Positions 1 through 12,170 are shown, counted from the stretch's first letter. The stretch: 64,000 nucleotides of DNA from Cellulomonas sp. (GCF_017744555.1 NZ_JAGIBD010000007.1:62001-126000); one strand, 5' to 3'. The notes: a model not told the origin generated them from the letters alone. A program made the numbers and translations.

Positions 1-937
1 GCGACGGAGCCGAGCTGGGGGAGCGTCGGGACACCCTCGCCCGGCCCGGACGGCACGTTGGCGACGTCGCCGACGGCCCACACGCCGGGGAAGCCGTCGA
101 CCGAGAGATCGGCGCGGACGTCGAGCCGGCCGCCCCGGCCGGTCGGCGCACCCGCCGCCGCGAGGACAGCGGGCCCCTTCTCGCCGCCGGCCCAGATGAC
201 GGTCCGGGTGGGCAGGTGCGTGCCGTCGCTGAGCTCGACGTGGTCGGGGTGCACGGCGTCGACGCCGGTGCCGAGGCGCAGCAGCACGCCGTCGTCGGTG
301 AGCTTGCGGTGCGCGTACTGCTGCGCGCGCTCGGAGAACGGCCCGAGCACCGCGGGACCGCGGTCGACGAGGTGCACGCGGCCCTCGTCGGGCAGCCGGC
401 CTGCCTTGCGCAGCGCCGTGAACAGCTCGGCGAGGGCGCCGGACACCTCGACGCCCGTCGGGCCGCCGCCCACGACCACGATGTCCAGGGCACCCGGCTC
501 GACCGGTGCGCCGGCGGCCTCCGTCACCAGGGCGCGGTGGTGGCGGCGCAGCCGTTCGGCGTCCGCGACGGAGTACAGCGGGAACGTGTGCTCGGCCGCG
601 CCCGGGATCCCGAAGAAGTTCGGGCTGCCGCCCGCGGCGACCACGAGGTGGTCGGCGGTGAGCGTGCGGCCGTCGTCGAGCGTGAGGCTGCGGTCGGCGA
701 ACGACGCGGCGACGACATCCTGGACCAGCACCTCGACGCCCGGGGCGGACGCGAAGATGGTGCGCAGCGGCCGGGCGACGTCCTCGGCCGGGAGCTGCGA
801 CGTGGCGACCTGGTACAGCAGCGGCTGGAACTGGTGGTAGTCGGCGCGGTCGACGAGGGTCGTCGTGACGCCGGCCGCGCCGAGCGTCTGCGCGGCCGCC
901 ACGCCGGCCAGCCCGCCGCCCAGCACGAGCGCGGTCG

Positions 938-941
<4 letters not shown>
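1..941 (-). CDS. Type II NADH dehydrogenase (NDH-2), 3' end beyond the window
   Basis: A FAD-containing NAD(P)/quinone oxidoreductase of the NDH-2 family, which passes electrons from NADH to menaquinone without pumping protons. About 313 N-terminal residues are visible. They show an N-terminal FAD-binding glycine motif (LGGGLAGVAA), a second nucleotide-binding motif (VVVGGGPTGVEVSG) and the C-terminal FAD signature WAVGDVAN, followed by TLPQLGSVA at the edge. The start is GTG at 941, which overlaps the stop of the upstream GH15 gene in a GTGA junction, so the two are translationally coupled. It is the last visible gene of the cydAB operon, so its natural partner is the bd oxidase through the quinone pool. 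The family is secure; the electron acceptor is inferred from the family. Confidence 0.9.
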
Positions 942-2809
<1,868 letters not shown>

Positions 2810-2834
2810 GACGACTCCTGGGAGGTCCGAGGGC

Positions 2835-4388
2835 TCAGCCGAGGCGGGCGAGGAGGTGGTCGCCGACGCGCAGCGCGTTGGCCATGGCCGTGAGCGCGGG
2901 GTTCACGGCGCCGATGCTGGGGAAGAAGCTCGTGTCGACGACGTACAGGTTGTCCACCTCGTGCGCGCGGCAGTCGGTGTCCAGCACCGACGTCGTGGGG
3001 TCGGTGCCGAACCGGACGGTGCCGGCCTGGTGCGCGCAGCCCGCGACCGGGATGTCGTTCTTCATGTAGACGTCGCGCGGCACGAGGTGGTGGGGGTGCA
3101 TGCCGAGGTGGCCGAGGTTGTCCTTGACCCGCCGGTACAGCTCGTCGAGCGGCTGCCGGTTGTTCGGCGTGTAGCTCAGGGCGACGTGCCCGTCGGGGGC
3201 GAGCGTCACGCGGTTGTCGGGATCGGGCAGGTCCTCGGTGGACAACCAGAAGTCGACGGCGTGCTCGGCGACGTCCTGCAGCGCGAACAGCGGTGCGAGC
3301 CTCGCCTCGACGGGCTTCTCGCCGCGGTACATCGGCGCGGACGACTTCCCGACCATCTGCACGTTGCCCATCGGGTAGGGGAAGGCGTCGTCGCCGAAGT
3401 AGTAGTCGTTGAGGCCGAGCGTCTTCTGGAACCGCGTGTCGTTGCGTTCCAGGGAGATCGCCAGGAACGCGCGGCTGTTGTGGAACATGTAGTTGCGGCC
3501 CACCTGGTCGGACCCGTTCGCGAGGCCGCGCGGGTGGCGGTCGTTGGCGCTGGCCAGCAGCAGGCGCGCGGAGTTCGCCGCCCCGGCCGACACGACGACC
3601 ACGTCACCGCTGAACCGACGTTCCTCGCCGTCGACCACCGCGACGACGTCCGTGACCGTCCGCCCGCTCGCGTCCGTCTCCAGGCGGCGCACCTCGGCGT
3701 TGCGCACGAGCGTCACGTTGGGGTGCTCGATCGCGGGCCGCACCGCGACGACGTCGGCGTCGGACTTGGCGTGCAGGAGGCACGCGAAGCCGTCGCACGT
3801 GCCGCACCGGATGCACCGGCTGAACGCCGGGTTCGCCTCGTCGAGCTGGACCCCCGACGGCGAGTGGAACGGGTGCAGACCGATCGCCGTCAGGTCGTCG
3901 AACAGCCGCTGGATGCGCGGCTCGTGCGAGACCGGCGGGTACGGGTACCCGGCGCTCGCGGGCGGCTCGGTGGGGTCCTCCCCGCGGGCACCGTGCACCT
4001 GGTAGAGCGACTCCGCCTGCGTGTAGTACGGCTCGAGCTCGTCGTACCCGATCGGCCACGCCGGCGACAGCCCGCCGTGGTGGTGCAGCTCGCCGAAGTC
4101 CTGCTCGCGCAGCCGGTACAGCGCCGCCCCGTAGAACTTCGTGGCGCCGCCGACGACGTAGTGCACCTGCGGCTGGAACGGCGTGCCGGCGCCGTCGTAC
4201 CAGGTGTCGGGGGACACGTACCGGTTGTCGACGAACACCGCGGTCGCGTCCCAGTTCTCGATCTCGCGCGGCAGCCAGTCGCCGCGCTCGAGCACGAGCA
4301 CCCGCTTGCCCGACGGCGCGAGCCGGTGTGCGAGCGTGCCGCCCCCCGCACCCGAGCCGACGATCACGACGTCGTAGTGGTCGGCCAT
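2835..4388 (-). CDS. GMC-family FAD sugar/alcohol oxidoreductase with a four-cysteine motif
   Basis: A 517-residue flavoprotein of the glucose-methanol-choline family. The ADP-binding motif GSGAGG is at residues 11-16, an acidic end of beta-2 (ER) at 34-35, and the C-terminal catalytic region has CAHQAGTVRFG with His453 and a second conserved residue Asn496. An unusual cluster Cys192-x2-Cys195-x2-Cys198-x4-Cys203 suggests a bound iron-sulfur cluster, as known in FAD-dependent glucose and fructose dehydrogenases that pass electrons to a cytochrome or quinone rather than to oxygen. No signal peptide or Tat motif is seen. It starts one base after the SDR stop. The likely job is oxidation of glucose or a related sugar released by the GH15 enzyme; substrate and acceptor are inferred. 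Confidence 0.86.
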   Translation of the reverse strand: MADHYDVVIVGSGAGGGTLAHRLAPSGKRVLVLERGDWLPREIENWDATAVFVDNRYVSPDTWYDGAGTPFQPQVHYVVGGATKFYGAALYRLREQDFGELHHHGGLSPAWPIGYDELEPYYTQAESLYQVHGARGEDPTEPPASAGYPYPPVSHEPRIQRLFDDLTAIGLHPFHSPSGVQLDEANPAFSRCIRCGTCDGFACLLHAKSDADVVAVRPAIEHPNVTLVRNAEVRRLETDASGRTVTDVVAVVDGEERRFSGDVVVVSAGAANSARLLLASANDRHPRGLANGSDQVGRNYMFHNSRAFLAISLERNDTRFQKTLGLNDYYFGDDAFPYPMGNVQMVGKSSAPMYRGEKPVEARLAPLFALQDVAEHAVDFWLSTEDLPDPDNRVTLAPDGHVALSYTPNNRQPLDELYRRVKDNLGHLGMHPHHLVPRDVYMKNDIPVAGCAHQAGTVRFGTDPTTSVLDTDCRAHEVDNLYVVDTSFFPSIGAVNPALTAMANALRVGDHLLARLG

Positions 4389-4389
4389 G

Positions 4390-5157
4390 TCACAGTCCCG
4401 GGCTGCTGTGCATGATGCCGCCGTCCGCGAACACCGTCGTGGCGGTGAGGTACGAGGCGCCCTCGTCGGCGAGGAACGCCACGAGCGAGGCGATCTCGCT
4501 CGGTTCCGCCATCCGGCCGAGGGGGATCGCGGCGTCGAGCGTCTTCATCTTCTCGGGGTCGGCCATGGTCGAGGTGTTGATCGGCGTCGCCACGGCACCG
4601 GGACCGACGCCGACCACCTGGACGCCCTGCGGCCCGAGCTCGACGCCCGCGGTCCGGGTCAGCATCCGCATGCCGCCCTTGGACAGGCAGTACGGCGTGT
4701 TGCCCGGCATCGGCCAGTCCTCGTGCACCGAGGTCATGTTGATGATGCGGCCGCCCGTGCCCTGCTTGATCATCTGCTTGGCGGCGATCTGGGTGCCGAA
4801 GAACGCGCTCTTGAGGTTGATCTCCATGACCTTCTCGTACTGCTCCTCGGTGGTGTCGAGGATCGACGTGCGGGTCTCGATGCCGGCGTTGTTCACCATG
4901 ACGTCGAGCCGCCCGAACGTCTCGACGGTCGTCGCCACGAGGCGTTCGAGGTCGGCGACCTTGCTCACGTCCGCCTGGACGCCGATCGCCTTGTCGCCGA
5001 GCGCGGCGACCTGCTTCTCGAGCAGCTCGGTCGCCTCGGGGTTCGCCACGTAGTCGATGACGACGTTCGCGCCGGCCTCGGCGAGGGCGAGCACGACCGC
5101 CTTTCCGATCCCGCTGTTGCCGCCGGTCACGACGGCCACCTTCCCGTGCAGGGTCAT
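4390..5157 (-). CDS. SDR-family dehydrogenase, glucose 1-dehydrogenase-like
   Basis: A 255-residue classical short-chain dehydrogenase. The cofactor motif TGGNSGIG spans residues 11-18, NNAG is at 89-92, and the catalytic triad is Ser143, Tyr156 and Lys160 (YCLSK). Overall it resembles bacterial glucose 1-dehydrogenases, which oxidise beta-D-glucose to gluconolactone with NAD(P). Residue 35 is Asp, at the end of beta-2 (VVIDY), which favours NAD. The start ATG overlaps the cydB stop (ATGA), and the longer reading frame upstream is only a shadow of cydB. NADH made here could be reoxidised by the NDH-2 and bd oxidase of the same operon. The substrate is uncertain because the family is broad. 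Confidence 0.85.
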   Translation of the reverse strand: MTLHGKVAVVTGGNSGIGKAVVLALAEAGANVVIDYVANPEATELLEKQVAALGDKAIGVQADVSKVADLERLVATTVETFGRLDVMVNNAGIETRTSILDTTEEQYEKVMEINLKSAFFGTQIAAKQMIKQGTGGRIINMTSVHEDWPMPGNTPYCLSKGGMRMLTRTAGVELGPQGVQVVGVGPGAVATPINTSTMADPEKMKTLDAAIPLGRMAEPSEIASLVAFLADEGASYLTATTVFADGGIMHSSPGL

Positions 5158-6209
5158 GTCAGGGCTCCTTCGTCGAGCGGGGTGGACGGACCCGGCACCG
5201 GGTCCGGGCGTGCGGGGACCGGCGGGCCCGTGACCCGACGGCGGAAGACGACGTACGACCAGCCCTGGTAGAGCAGGACGACGGGGACGAGGAACGCGGC
5301 GACGACCGTCATGACCTGCAACGCGTACTCGCCGGACGCGGTCCCGGTGACGGTGAGCGTGTACGCGGGGTCGGTGCTGGAGACGAGCACGCTGGGGTAG
5401 AGGGCCGCGAACACGGACCCGACCGTGAGGCCGACGGCGGCGGCGGTCGCGCCGAACGCCCAGCCGTCCCGGTGGGCGCGCAGGAGCAGCGCGGCGACGA
5501 GCACGGCGACGACCGCGAGCGCCGAGGGGACGACGCTGCGCACGGCCGGCGCGTCGGACAGGCTGGGCGTCCAGACGGCGAACGCGACGAGCAGGAGCGC
5601 CGCCGGCCACAAGGTGACGGTCGCGACGCGGTGCGCCCGGAGCCGGACCTCGCCGTCGGTGCGCAGCACGAGGAAGGTCGCCCCGTGCAGCACGCACAGC
5701 GCCAGCAGCGTCACCCCGACGAGGAGCCCGTAGCCCGTGACGGTGTCGGCGACGGTGCCCGTGAACTCCTCGTCCTGGCCGACCGGCAGGCCCGCGAGGA
5801 GGTTGCCCAGCGCGGTGCCGAGCAGCAGGGGGATCACGGCGCTGCCGACGGCCAGGCACCACGACCAGGTGTGCCGCCATCGTGCCGCGTCCACGCGGCC
5901 GCGGAACTCGAACGAGACGCCCCGGGCCATGAGCGCGACGAGCAGCAGCACGACGACCAGGTAGAGCGCCGAGAACCACGTCGCGTACCAGCCGGGGAAC
6001 GCTGCGAACACACCCGCCGCACCGACGACGAGCCAGACCTCGTTGCCGTCCCAGAACGGTCCGACGGTGTTGATCGCGACCCGCTGCTCGAGGTCCGTGC
6101 GGCCGACGACCTTGTGCAGCATCCCCACCCCGAAGTCGAACCCCTCGAGCACGAAGAAGCCGGTCCACAGGAACGCGACCACCACGAACCACACCGTCGG
6201 CAGCGTCAT
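5154..6209 (-). CDS. cydB: Cytochrome bd ubiquinol/menaquinol oxidase subunit II
   Basis: Subunit II of the bd-type terminal oxidase, a membrane protein with about eight to nine hydrophobic helices. It carries the family motifs GFDFGVGML near the N-terminus and GPFWDGNEVWLV. With CydA it forms the quinol oxidase that reduces oxygen with high affinity. The ATG at 6209 is preferred because GAGGGG sits 6 bases before it; another ATG at 6215 is in frame but touches that ribosome binding site. It begins about 10 bases after cydA and its stop overlaps the SDR start. No cydDC assembly transporter follows; sugar-oxidising enzymes take that place. Confidence 0.96.
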   Translation of the reverse strand: MTLPTVWFVVVAFLWTGFFVLEGFDFGVGMLHKVVGRTDLEQRVAINTVGPFWDGNEVWLVVGAAGVFAAFPGWYATWFSALYLVVVLLLVALMARGVSFEFRGRVDAARWRHTWSWCLAVGSAVIPLLLGTALGNLLAGLPVGQDEEFTGTVADTVTGYGLLVGVTLLALCVLHGATFLVLRTDGEVRLRAHRVATVTLWPAALLLVAFAVWTPSLSDAPAVRSVVPSALAVVAVLVAALLLRAHRDGWAFGATAAAVGLTVGSVFAALYPSVLVSSTDPAYTLTVTGTASGEYALQVMTVVAAFLVPVVLLYQGWSYVVFRRRVTGPPVPARPDPVPGPSTPLDEGALT

Positions 6210-6219
6210 CGACATCCCC

Positions 6220-7620
6220 TCAGAACGTGAGCACCGGGACGCCCGGCTGCCCGTCGGCCGGCTCGTCGGCGTCGTCGGGCTCGAGCTCGAGGCCCCGGCG
6301 CGCGAACCGCAGCATGAGGAACACGTTCACGGCGCCGAGCAGCGCGAACACCCCGTAGAACACCGCGATGCTGAGGACGAGCTCGGTGGTGCTGACCGAC
6401 GGGGAGACGCCGTCGGTCGTCTTCATGAGGCCCTGCACGATCCAGGGCTGGCGGCCGTTCTCGGTGAGCATCCAGCCGGCGGTGTTCATGACGAGCGGCG
6501 CGGCGACCGCCCACGTCGCGACCCACAGGAACACGCGCGCGGTCGGCAGCCGCCCGCGCCACCACAGCCACGCGCCCCACAGCGCGAGCAGGGCGGCCAG
6601 CGAGCCGAGGTAGGCCATGACCCGCATCGACCAGTACTGGACGAAGACGTTCGGCACGTAGTTGCCGGGCCCGAACTCCTCCTGGTACTGCGCGTTCAGC
6701 TCGTTCATGCCGGCGACGTCGCCGTTCCACGTGCCCGTCGCGAGCACGGACAGCAGGTGCGGGATCGCGATGATCTTGGTCGGGTCCTGGTCGTTCTCGC
6801 CGCCGCCCACCTGGAACGCGGAGAACGAGCACGGCCCGCAGTCGGTCCACTGCGCCTCGGCGGCGGAGATCTTCATCGGCTGGTACGTCGCCTCGATCAC
6901 GCCGAGGTGGCTGCCGACGCCGAGGTTGAGCAGGATCGCCGGCAGCAGCACGACGAGCGAGAGCTTCGCGGAGCGGGTGAAGAGCGGGACGTGCTCGCCG
7001 CGGCGCAGGTACCAGGCGGACACCCCGAGCATGACGAACGTCCCCGTCACGAGCGCCGCGAGGATCACGTGCAGGTAGCCCCAGACGAACACGGGATTCG
7101 TCATGACGGCGCCGATGTCGGAGAGCCGTGGCCGCCCCGACGAGTCGAGCGTGTACCCGACCGGGTGCTGCATCCACGAGTTCGCGGCCATGATGAACGC
7201 CGCGGACCCGGCGGCCCCGAGCGCGACGAGCCACGCAGACAGCAGGTGCACGCGCGGCGGCAGCACCCGCCAGCCGAACACCCACAGCCCGATGAACGTG
7301 GACTCGAGGAAGAACGCCGCGAGTCCCTCCATCGCGAGGGGCGCACCGAACACGTCGCCGACGAACCGGGAGTACGACGACCAGTTCATGCCGAACTGGA
7401 ACTCCTGCACGAGCCCGGTGACGACGCCGACGGCGACGTTGACGAGCAGCAGGGTGCCGAAGAACTTGGTCAGCCGGCGGTGCTCGGGGTCGCCGGAGCG
7501 GAACCACATGGTGTGCAGCACCGCGACGAGGAACCCCAGGCCGATGGTGATGGGCACGAACAGGAAGTGGTAGATGCTCGTCGACGCGAACTGGAGCCGC
7601 GCCAGGTCGAGGTCGGACAC
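6220..7620 (-). CDS. cydA: Cytochrome bd ubiquinol/menaquinol oxidase subunit I
   Basis: The 466-residue haem-binding subunit I of cytochrome bd oxidase. His18 (STSIYHFLF) corresponds to the conserved N-terminal haem ligand, and the quinol-site/haem motif ENGRQPW is present. The loop after helix six is of the short kind (PMKISAAEAQW). It acts in the cytoplasmic membrane, oxidising quinol and reducing oxygen at low oxygen tension. The start is GTG with GAGGAG 5 bases upstream. As the first gene of a six-gene operon, it sets the promoter for everything downstream to the NDH-2. Confidence 0.97.
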   Translation of the reverse strand: MSDLDLARLQFASTSIYHFLFVPITIGLGFLVAVLHTMWFRSGDPEHRRLTKFFGTLLLVNVAVGVVTGLVQEFQFGMNWSSYSRFVGDVFGAPLAMEGLAAFFLESTFIGLWVFGWRVLPPRVHLLSAWLVALGAAGSAAFIMAANSWMQHPVGYTLDSSGRPRLSDIGAVMTNPVFVWGYLHVILAALVTGTFVMLGVSAWYLRRGEHVPLFTRSAKLSLVVLLPAILLNLGVGSHLGVIEATYQPMKISAAEAQWTDCGPCSFSAFQVGGGENDQDPTKIIAIPHLLSVLATGTWNGDVAGMNELNAQYQEEFGPGNYVPNVFVQYWSMRVMAYLGSLAALLALWGAWLWWRGRLPTARVFLWVATWAVAAPLVMNTAGWMLTENGRQPWIVQGLMKTTDGVSPSVSTTELVLSIAVFYGVFALLGAVNVFLMLRFARRGLELEPDDADEPADGQPGVPVLTF

Positions 7621-7646
7621 CCCTGCTCCTCGAGGTCCTGGAGGCC

Positions 7647-7669
7647 CCGGGGGCGTGTCCCGCCCCCGG
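7647..7669 (-). promoter_or_regulatory. GC-rich hairpin in the leader of the cydA operon
   Basis: A perfect 9-bp inverted repeat (CCGGGGGCG / CGCCCCCGG, 5-base loop) lies 27-49 bases upstream of the cydA start, in the 213-bp divergent gap shared with the aldose epimerase. It would be a stable mRNA hairpin or a protein site. No Rex-type or CydR-type consensus was recognised in this gap. Confidence 0.4.
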
Positions 7670-7833
7670 CGACCCGTTCGCCTCCAGCGTCCGACCGGCG
7701 CCGAGGCGACCTCATCACCCCGGGAGGATGAAACGGGCCGCCGCCCGTCCCCTCACCCGCACGGGATGAGGCCTCCGACGGTCGCGGGTGCTGGACTCGT
7801 CGTGCACCCCGCTGCCGTCGAGGAGGACGACGC

Positions 7834-8754
7834 GTGAACGACACCCCGCCCTCGGGCCGGCAGTACCGCATCCGCTCGGGCGGCCACGAGGCGGTGGTCA
7901 CGCAGGTCGGCGCCGGCCTGCGCGAGTGCGCGCTGGGTGGCCTGGCGGTGCTCGACGGCTACGGCGTCGCCGAACGCGCGCAGGACGGGCGCGGGCAGGT
8001 GCTGGCACCGTTCCCGAACCGGCTGGCCGGCGGCCGCTACACGTTCGGCGGCCGCACGTGCCAGGTCGCGCTCGACGAGCCGCAGCAGGGCAACGCGATC
8101 CACGGCATGGTCCGCTGGCTCGACTGGGTCGAGGTCTCCGCCACGGAGCACGACGTCGTGCTGTCCTGCACCCTGCGACCCCAGCCGGGCTACGCGTGGG
8201 AGCTCGACCTGCAGGTGCACTACCGGCTGTCCGACGACGGCCTCACGGTGGCCTCGTCGGCGCGCAGCTCGGGCGACGAGCCCGCACCGTTCGGGCTGGG
8301 GTTCCACCCGTACCTCGCCCTGGGACCGCGGATCGACGACCTCGAGCTCCAGGTGCCGGCGCGCAGCCACTTCCCGGTGCCGGCGGACCGTGACGAGCGG
8401 CCCACGGCGACGGCCGTCGACGGGTCCCACCTCGACCTGCGGACGCCGCGGGCGATCGGGCCCGAGGTGATGGACGTCGTGCTCGGCGACCTCGTCCGGG
8501 ACGGGGACGGGCGGGCGGTCGTGCGGCTGGTCGACCCGGCTGGCGGCCGGCAGGTGCACCTGTGGGTCGACGAGACGTTCCCGTACCTCATGGTCTACAC
8601 GGCGGACCAGGTGCTCCCGCCCGAGCGCCGGCGGCGGTCCGTCGCGATCGAGCCGATGACCTGCCCGCCGCACGCGCTGCGGTCGGGCGCGGACCTCGTC
8701 GTGCTCACGCCGGGGACGGCATGGCACGGCACGTGGGGGCTCACGACGGGCTGA
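7834..8754 (+). CDS. Aldose 1-epimerase (galactose mutarotase) family
   Basis: A 306-residue mutarotase-like protein that interconverts alpha and beta anomers of hexoses. Typical elements are APFPNRLAGGRY, GNAIHGMVRW with a catalytic His, GLGFHPYL with the second His, and a C-terminal FPYLMVYT near the expected catalytic Glu. The start is GTG at 7834, preceded by GAGGAGG. It is divergent from the cyd operon and ends only 12 bp from the convergent ackA. Because glucose dehydrogenases act on one anomer, an epimerase beside the sugar-oxidising operon is sensible. This functional link is inferred. Confidence 0.88.
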   Translation: MNDTPPSGRQYRIRSGGHEAVVTQVGAGLRECALGGLAVLDGYGVAERAQDGRGQVLAPFPNRLAGGRYTFGGRTCQVALDEPQQGNAIHGMVRWLDWVEVSATEHDVVLSCTLRPQPGYAWELDLQVHYRLSDDGLTVASSARSSGDEPAPFGLGFHPYLALGPRIDDLELQVPARSHFPVPADRDERPTATAVDGSHLDLRTPRAIGPEVMDVVLGDLVRDGDGRAVVRLVDPAGGRQVHLWVDETFPYLMVYTADQVLPPERRRRSVAIEPMTCPPHALRSGADLVVLTPGTAWHGTWGLTTG

Positions 8755-8766
8755 CGCGCCAGGCGC

Positions 8767-10035
8767 TCACGCGTGCCCGGCGGCCGCCGGTGCCGGGTCC
8801 GACTCGTCGCTGGTGCCCTCCAGGCCCGCCGCCTCGATCGTCGCGACGGCCTGCCGCGCGATCGCGAGCTCCTCGTTGGTCGGCACGACCATGACGAGCG
8901 TGCTGGTCCAGTCGGGCGAGATGCGCGTCGGCGCCTTCTTGCGGCCGGCGTTGCGCTCCGCGTCGACCGCGATCCCGAGCGGTTCGAGCCCTGCCAGGGC
9001 CAGCGCGCGCACGATGTCGTCGTTCTCCCCGACACCCGCGGTGAACGTGATGACGTCCACCCGGCCCAGCACCGCGTGGTATGCGCCGATGTACTTGCGC
9101 AGGCGGTGGATGTACACGTCGAGCGCGCGCTGCGCCGCCGGGTCACCGGACTCGATGAGCTGGTGCAGCGCCCGGAAGTCGTTCTCCCCGGCGAGGCCCT
9201 TGAGCCCGGAGCGGCGGTTGAGCAGGTCGTCGACGTCGTCGACGGACATCCCGGCGTTGCGCTGCAGGTGGATGAGCACGGCCGCGTCGATGTCGCCCGA
9301 GCGGGTGCCCATCACGAGCCCCTCGAGCGGCGTCAGGCCCATCGACGTCTCGACGGCCACGCCGCCGCGCACGGCCGACGCGGACGCCCCGTTGCCGAGG
9401 TGGAGCACGATCTGGTTGAGGTCCTCGAGCGGGCGGCCCAGCACCCGGGCGACCTCCCCGGACACGTACTGGTGGGACGTGCCGTGGAACCCGTACCGGC
9501 GCACGCCGTGCTCGCGGGCCACGTCGACGTCGATCGCGTACGTGGCCGCCGCGTCGGGCAACGTGTGGAAGAACGCGGTGTCGAAGACGACGACGTGCGG
9601 CACGTCGGGCAGCAGCTCGCGGGCGACCGTGATGCCCGTGACGGCCGGCGGGTTGTGCAGCGGTGCGAGCGGGGACAGCGCGTCGATCTTGCCGATCACG
9701 TCGTCGTCGACGACCGCCGGTCCGGTGAACGTGGACCCGCCGTGCACGACGCGGTGGCCGACGGCGATCACGTGCGCCTCGGACAGCTGCGGCCCCACCT
9801 CGTCGAACAGCCCGAGCACGGTGCGCAGGCCGGCGGCGTGGTCGGGCACCGGGTCGGTGCGCTCGGCCGTGGTGTCGCCGAGGGTGTGCTTGACGACCCC
9901 CGCGTCCTCACCGATCCGCTCGACGATGCCGGACGCGATCGCCGAGCCCCCGACGGGGTCGACGAGCTGGTACTTGATCGACGACGAGCCGGAGTTGAGG
10001 ACGAGGACCGTGCCGTGGGTGTGCTGCTGGTTCAT
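8767..10035 (-). CDS. ackA: Acetate kinase
   Basis: A 422-residue ASKHA-family kinase that converts acetyl phosphate and ADP into acetate and ATP. It shows the N-terminal phosphate motif [32 protein letters not shown], the FHGTSHQYV motif and [10 protein letters not shown]. The ATG start overlaps the pta stop (ATGA). As the last gene of xfp-pta-ackA it captures, as ATP, the acetyl phosphate that phosphoketolase makes directly. The C-terminus extends about 20 residues beyond the usual end with an acidic and Ala-rich tail. Confidence 0.97.
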   Translation of the reverse strand: MNQQHTHGTVLVLNSGSSSIKYQLVDPVGGSAIASGIVERIGEDAGVVKHTLGDTTAERTDPVPDHAAGLRTVLGLFDEVGPQLSEAHVIAVGHRVVHGGSTFTGPAVVDDDVIGKIDALSPLAPLHNPPAVTGITVARELLPDVPHVVVFDTAFFHTLPDAAATYAIDVDVAREHGVRRYGFHGTSHQYVSGEVARVLGRPLEDLNQIVLHLGNGASASAVRGGVAVETSMGLTPLEGLVMGTRSGDIDAAVLIHLQRNAGMSVDDVDDLLNRRSGLKGLAGENDFRALHQLIESGDPAAQRALDVYIHRLRKYIGAYHAVLGRVDVITFTAGVGENDDIVRALALAGLEPLGIAVDAERNAGRKKAPTRISPDWTSTLVMVVPTNEELAIARQAVATIEAAGLEGTSDESDPAPAAAGHA

Positions 10036-12137
10036 CGGGTCGTCGCCTCCGCGGGCTCGTTCGTGGTGCCGGCGGCGAGCGCCTGGGCCTGGATCGCCGT
10101 GATGGCGACCGTGTTGACGATGTCCTGCACGAGCGCGCCGCGCGACAGGTCGTTGACGGGCTTGCGCAGGCCCTGCAGCACCGGACCGATCGCCACGGCA
10201 CCGGCCGAGCGCTGCACGGCCTTGTACGTGTTGTTGCCCGTGTTGAGGTCGGGGAAGACGAACACCGTCGCACGGCCCGCCACGGTCGACTCGGGCAGCT
10301 TCGTCTGCGCGACCGACGCGTCGACCGCGGCGTCGTACTGGATGGGTCCCTCCACCGACAGGTCGGGCCGCCGCGCACGGACGAGCTCGGTCGCGGCACG
10401 GACCTTGTCGACGTCGGCGCCCGACCCCGACGCGCCCGTGGAGTAGGAGAGCATCGCGATGCGCGGCTCGATGCCGAACTGCACGGCGGTGGCCGCCGAC
10501 GAGATCGCGATGTCCGCGAGCTGCTCGGCCGTCGGGTCGGGGATGACCGCGCAGTCGGCGTACACCAGCACCCGGTCCTCCAGGCACATGAGGAACGCGC
10601 TCGACACGCTCCCGACGCCCGGCTCGGTCTTGATGATCTCGAACGCCGGCTTGATGGTGTGCGCCGTGGTGTGGGCCGCGCCGGACACCATGCCGTCCGC
10701 GAGCCCGAGCTGCACCATCATCGTGCCGAAGTACGAGACCGACGGGACGATCTCCTTGGCCCGCTCGACCGTCATGCCCTTGTGCTTGCGCATCTCGGTG
10801 TACTCGGTCGCGAACCGCTCCAGCAGCGGGCCCGAGTGCGGGTCGACGACGTCGGCGTCCGTGAGGTCGAGGCCCAGCTCGGTCGCGCGGGCCCGGATCG
10901 CGGTCTCGTCGCCGAGGATGGTCAGCCGTGCGACGCCGCGACGCAGCAGCGTGGACGCGGCGCGCAGGATCCGGTCGTCGTCGCCCTCCGGGAGCACAAT
11001 GTGCCGCTTGTCGGACCGGGCCCGGTCCAGCAGCGCGTACTCGAACATGAGCGGCGTGACGACCTCGGGGTGGGCGACGTCGAGGGCGGCCAGCAGCGCG
11101 GCGCCGTCCACGTGGGCCTCGAACAGCGCCAGCGCGGTGTCGACCTTGATCGGCGAGTCGGCGGACAGCCGACCCCGGACCGCCGCTGCGGCACTCGCCG
11201 ACCGGAACGTGCCGAGGTCCGTCTGGATGATCGGCAGCCGCGTGCCGAGGCCGTCGATGAGGCGCGTGATGACCTCCGGTGGGCGGAACCCGCCGTTGAG
11301 CACGATGCCCGCGAGCGACGGGAAGCCCTCCGCCTGGTGCGCCATGAGCAGACCCAGCAGGATGTCGGACCGGTCGCCCGGCGAGATGAGGATGGCGCCG
11401 TCGGCGATCCGGTCGAGCAGGTGCTCCACGGACATCGCGCCGACGAGCATGTCGAGCACCTCGCGCGACATCAGGTCCTCGTCGCCGTGGATCAGCTTGC
11501 CGCCGACCGCGTCGGCGACCTGCCGCACGGTCGGCGCGGTGAGCAGCGGGTGCTCGGGCAGGGCGAACGACGGCAGCCCGGTGCCCTCGGCGAGCGCCCG
11601 CACCACGTCGTCCACGCGGCCCGTCGAGCACCGGTTCGCGACGACCGCGACGACCTGCGCGTGGTTGGCGTGCATCTCCGCGATGACGACCTCGGCGGTC
11701 TGGTGCACCGCCGCCGGCTTCTTGCCCGTCCCGTTGACCACGAGCACCACCGGCGCACCCAGGTTCGCCGCGATCCGGCCGTTGTAGGCCAGCTCGGTCG
11801 GCCCGGCGACGTCGGTGTAGTCGGTGCCCACCACGACGACCGCGTCGCAGCGCCGCTCCACGTCGTGGAACCGCTGCACGATGACCCCGAGGGCCGCCTC
11901 CGGGTCGGCCAGCACGTCCTCGTACGTCACGCCGACGCACTCGTCGTACGTGAGGTCGACGCCGTCGTGCGCGAGCAGCAGCTCGAGGACGTAGTCCCGC
12001 GTCTCCGTGGACCGGGCGACCGGGCGGAACACCCCGACGCGCTGGACGGTCCTGGTGAGCAGGTCGACGAGGCCGAGGGCCACGATCGACTTGCCGGAGT
12101 CCCCTTCGGGGGACGCGAGATAGATGCTGCGGGCCAC
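10032..12137 (-). CDS. pta: Phosphate acetyltransferase, long form with DRTGG domain
   Basis: A 701-residue phosphotransacetylase interconverting acetyl phosphate and acetyl-CoA. The N-terminal third is a P-loop/BioD-like domain (SPEGDSGKS at about residues 9-17), the middle a DRTGG regulatory domain, and the C-terminal 330 residues the catalytic domain with [30 protein letters not shown] and [17 protein letters not shown]. The start is GTG with CAGGAGAC ahead; a longer upstream reading frame is a shadow of xfp. It lies between xfp and ackA, so acetyl phosphate from phosphoketolase can go to acetyl-CoA as well as to acetate. Confidence 0.96.
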   Translation of the reverse strand: MARSIYLASPEGDSGKSIVALGLVDLLTRTVQRVGVFRPVARSTETRDYVLELLLAHDGVDLTYDECVGVTYEDVLADPEAALGVIVQRFHDVERRCDAVVVVGTDYTDVAGPTELAYNGRIAANLGAPVVLVVNGTGKKPAAVHQTAEVVIAEMHANHAQVVAVVANRCSTGRVDDVVRALAEGTGLPSFALPEHPLLTAPTVRQVADAVGGKLIHGDEDLMSREVLDMLVGAMSVEHLLDRIADGAILISPGDRSDILLGLLMAHQAEGFPSLAGIVLNGGFRPPEVITRLIDGLGTRLPIIQTDLGTFRSASAAAAVRGRLSADSPIKVDTALALFEAHVDGAALLAALDVAHPEVVTPLMFEYALLDRARSDKRHIVLPEGDDDRILRAASTLLRRGVARLTILGDETAIRARATELGLDLTDADVVDPHSGPLLERFATEYTEMRKHKGMTVERAKEIVPSVSYFGTMMVQLGLADGMVSGAAHTTAHTIKPAFEIIKTEPGVGSVSSAFLMCLEDRVLVYADCAVIPDPTAEQLADIAISSAATAVQFGIEPRIAMLSYSTGASGSGADVDKVRAATELVRARRPDLSVEGPIQYDAAVDASVAQTKLPESTVAGRATVFVFPDLNTGNNTYKAVQRSAGAVAIGPVLQGLRKPVNDLSRGALVQDIVNTVAITAIQAQALAAGTTNEPAEATTR

Positions 12138-12170
12138 GGTGGTCGTCTCCTGGTGCGGTGGTGGATCAGT

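Noticed and set aside
4390..6192. A 600-codon frame apparently fusing CydB-region sequence to the SDR enzyme
   Set aside because: The first 345 residues are an out-of-frame reading of cydB; the SDR begins at its own ATG overlapping the cydB stop.
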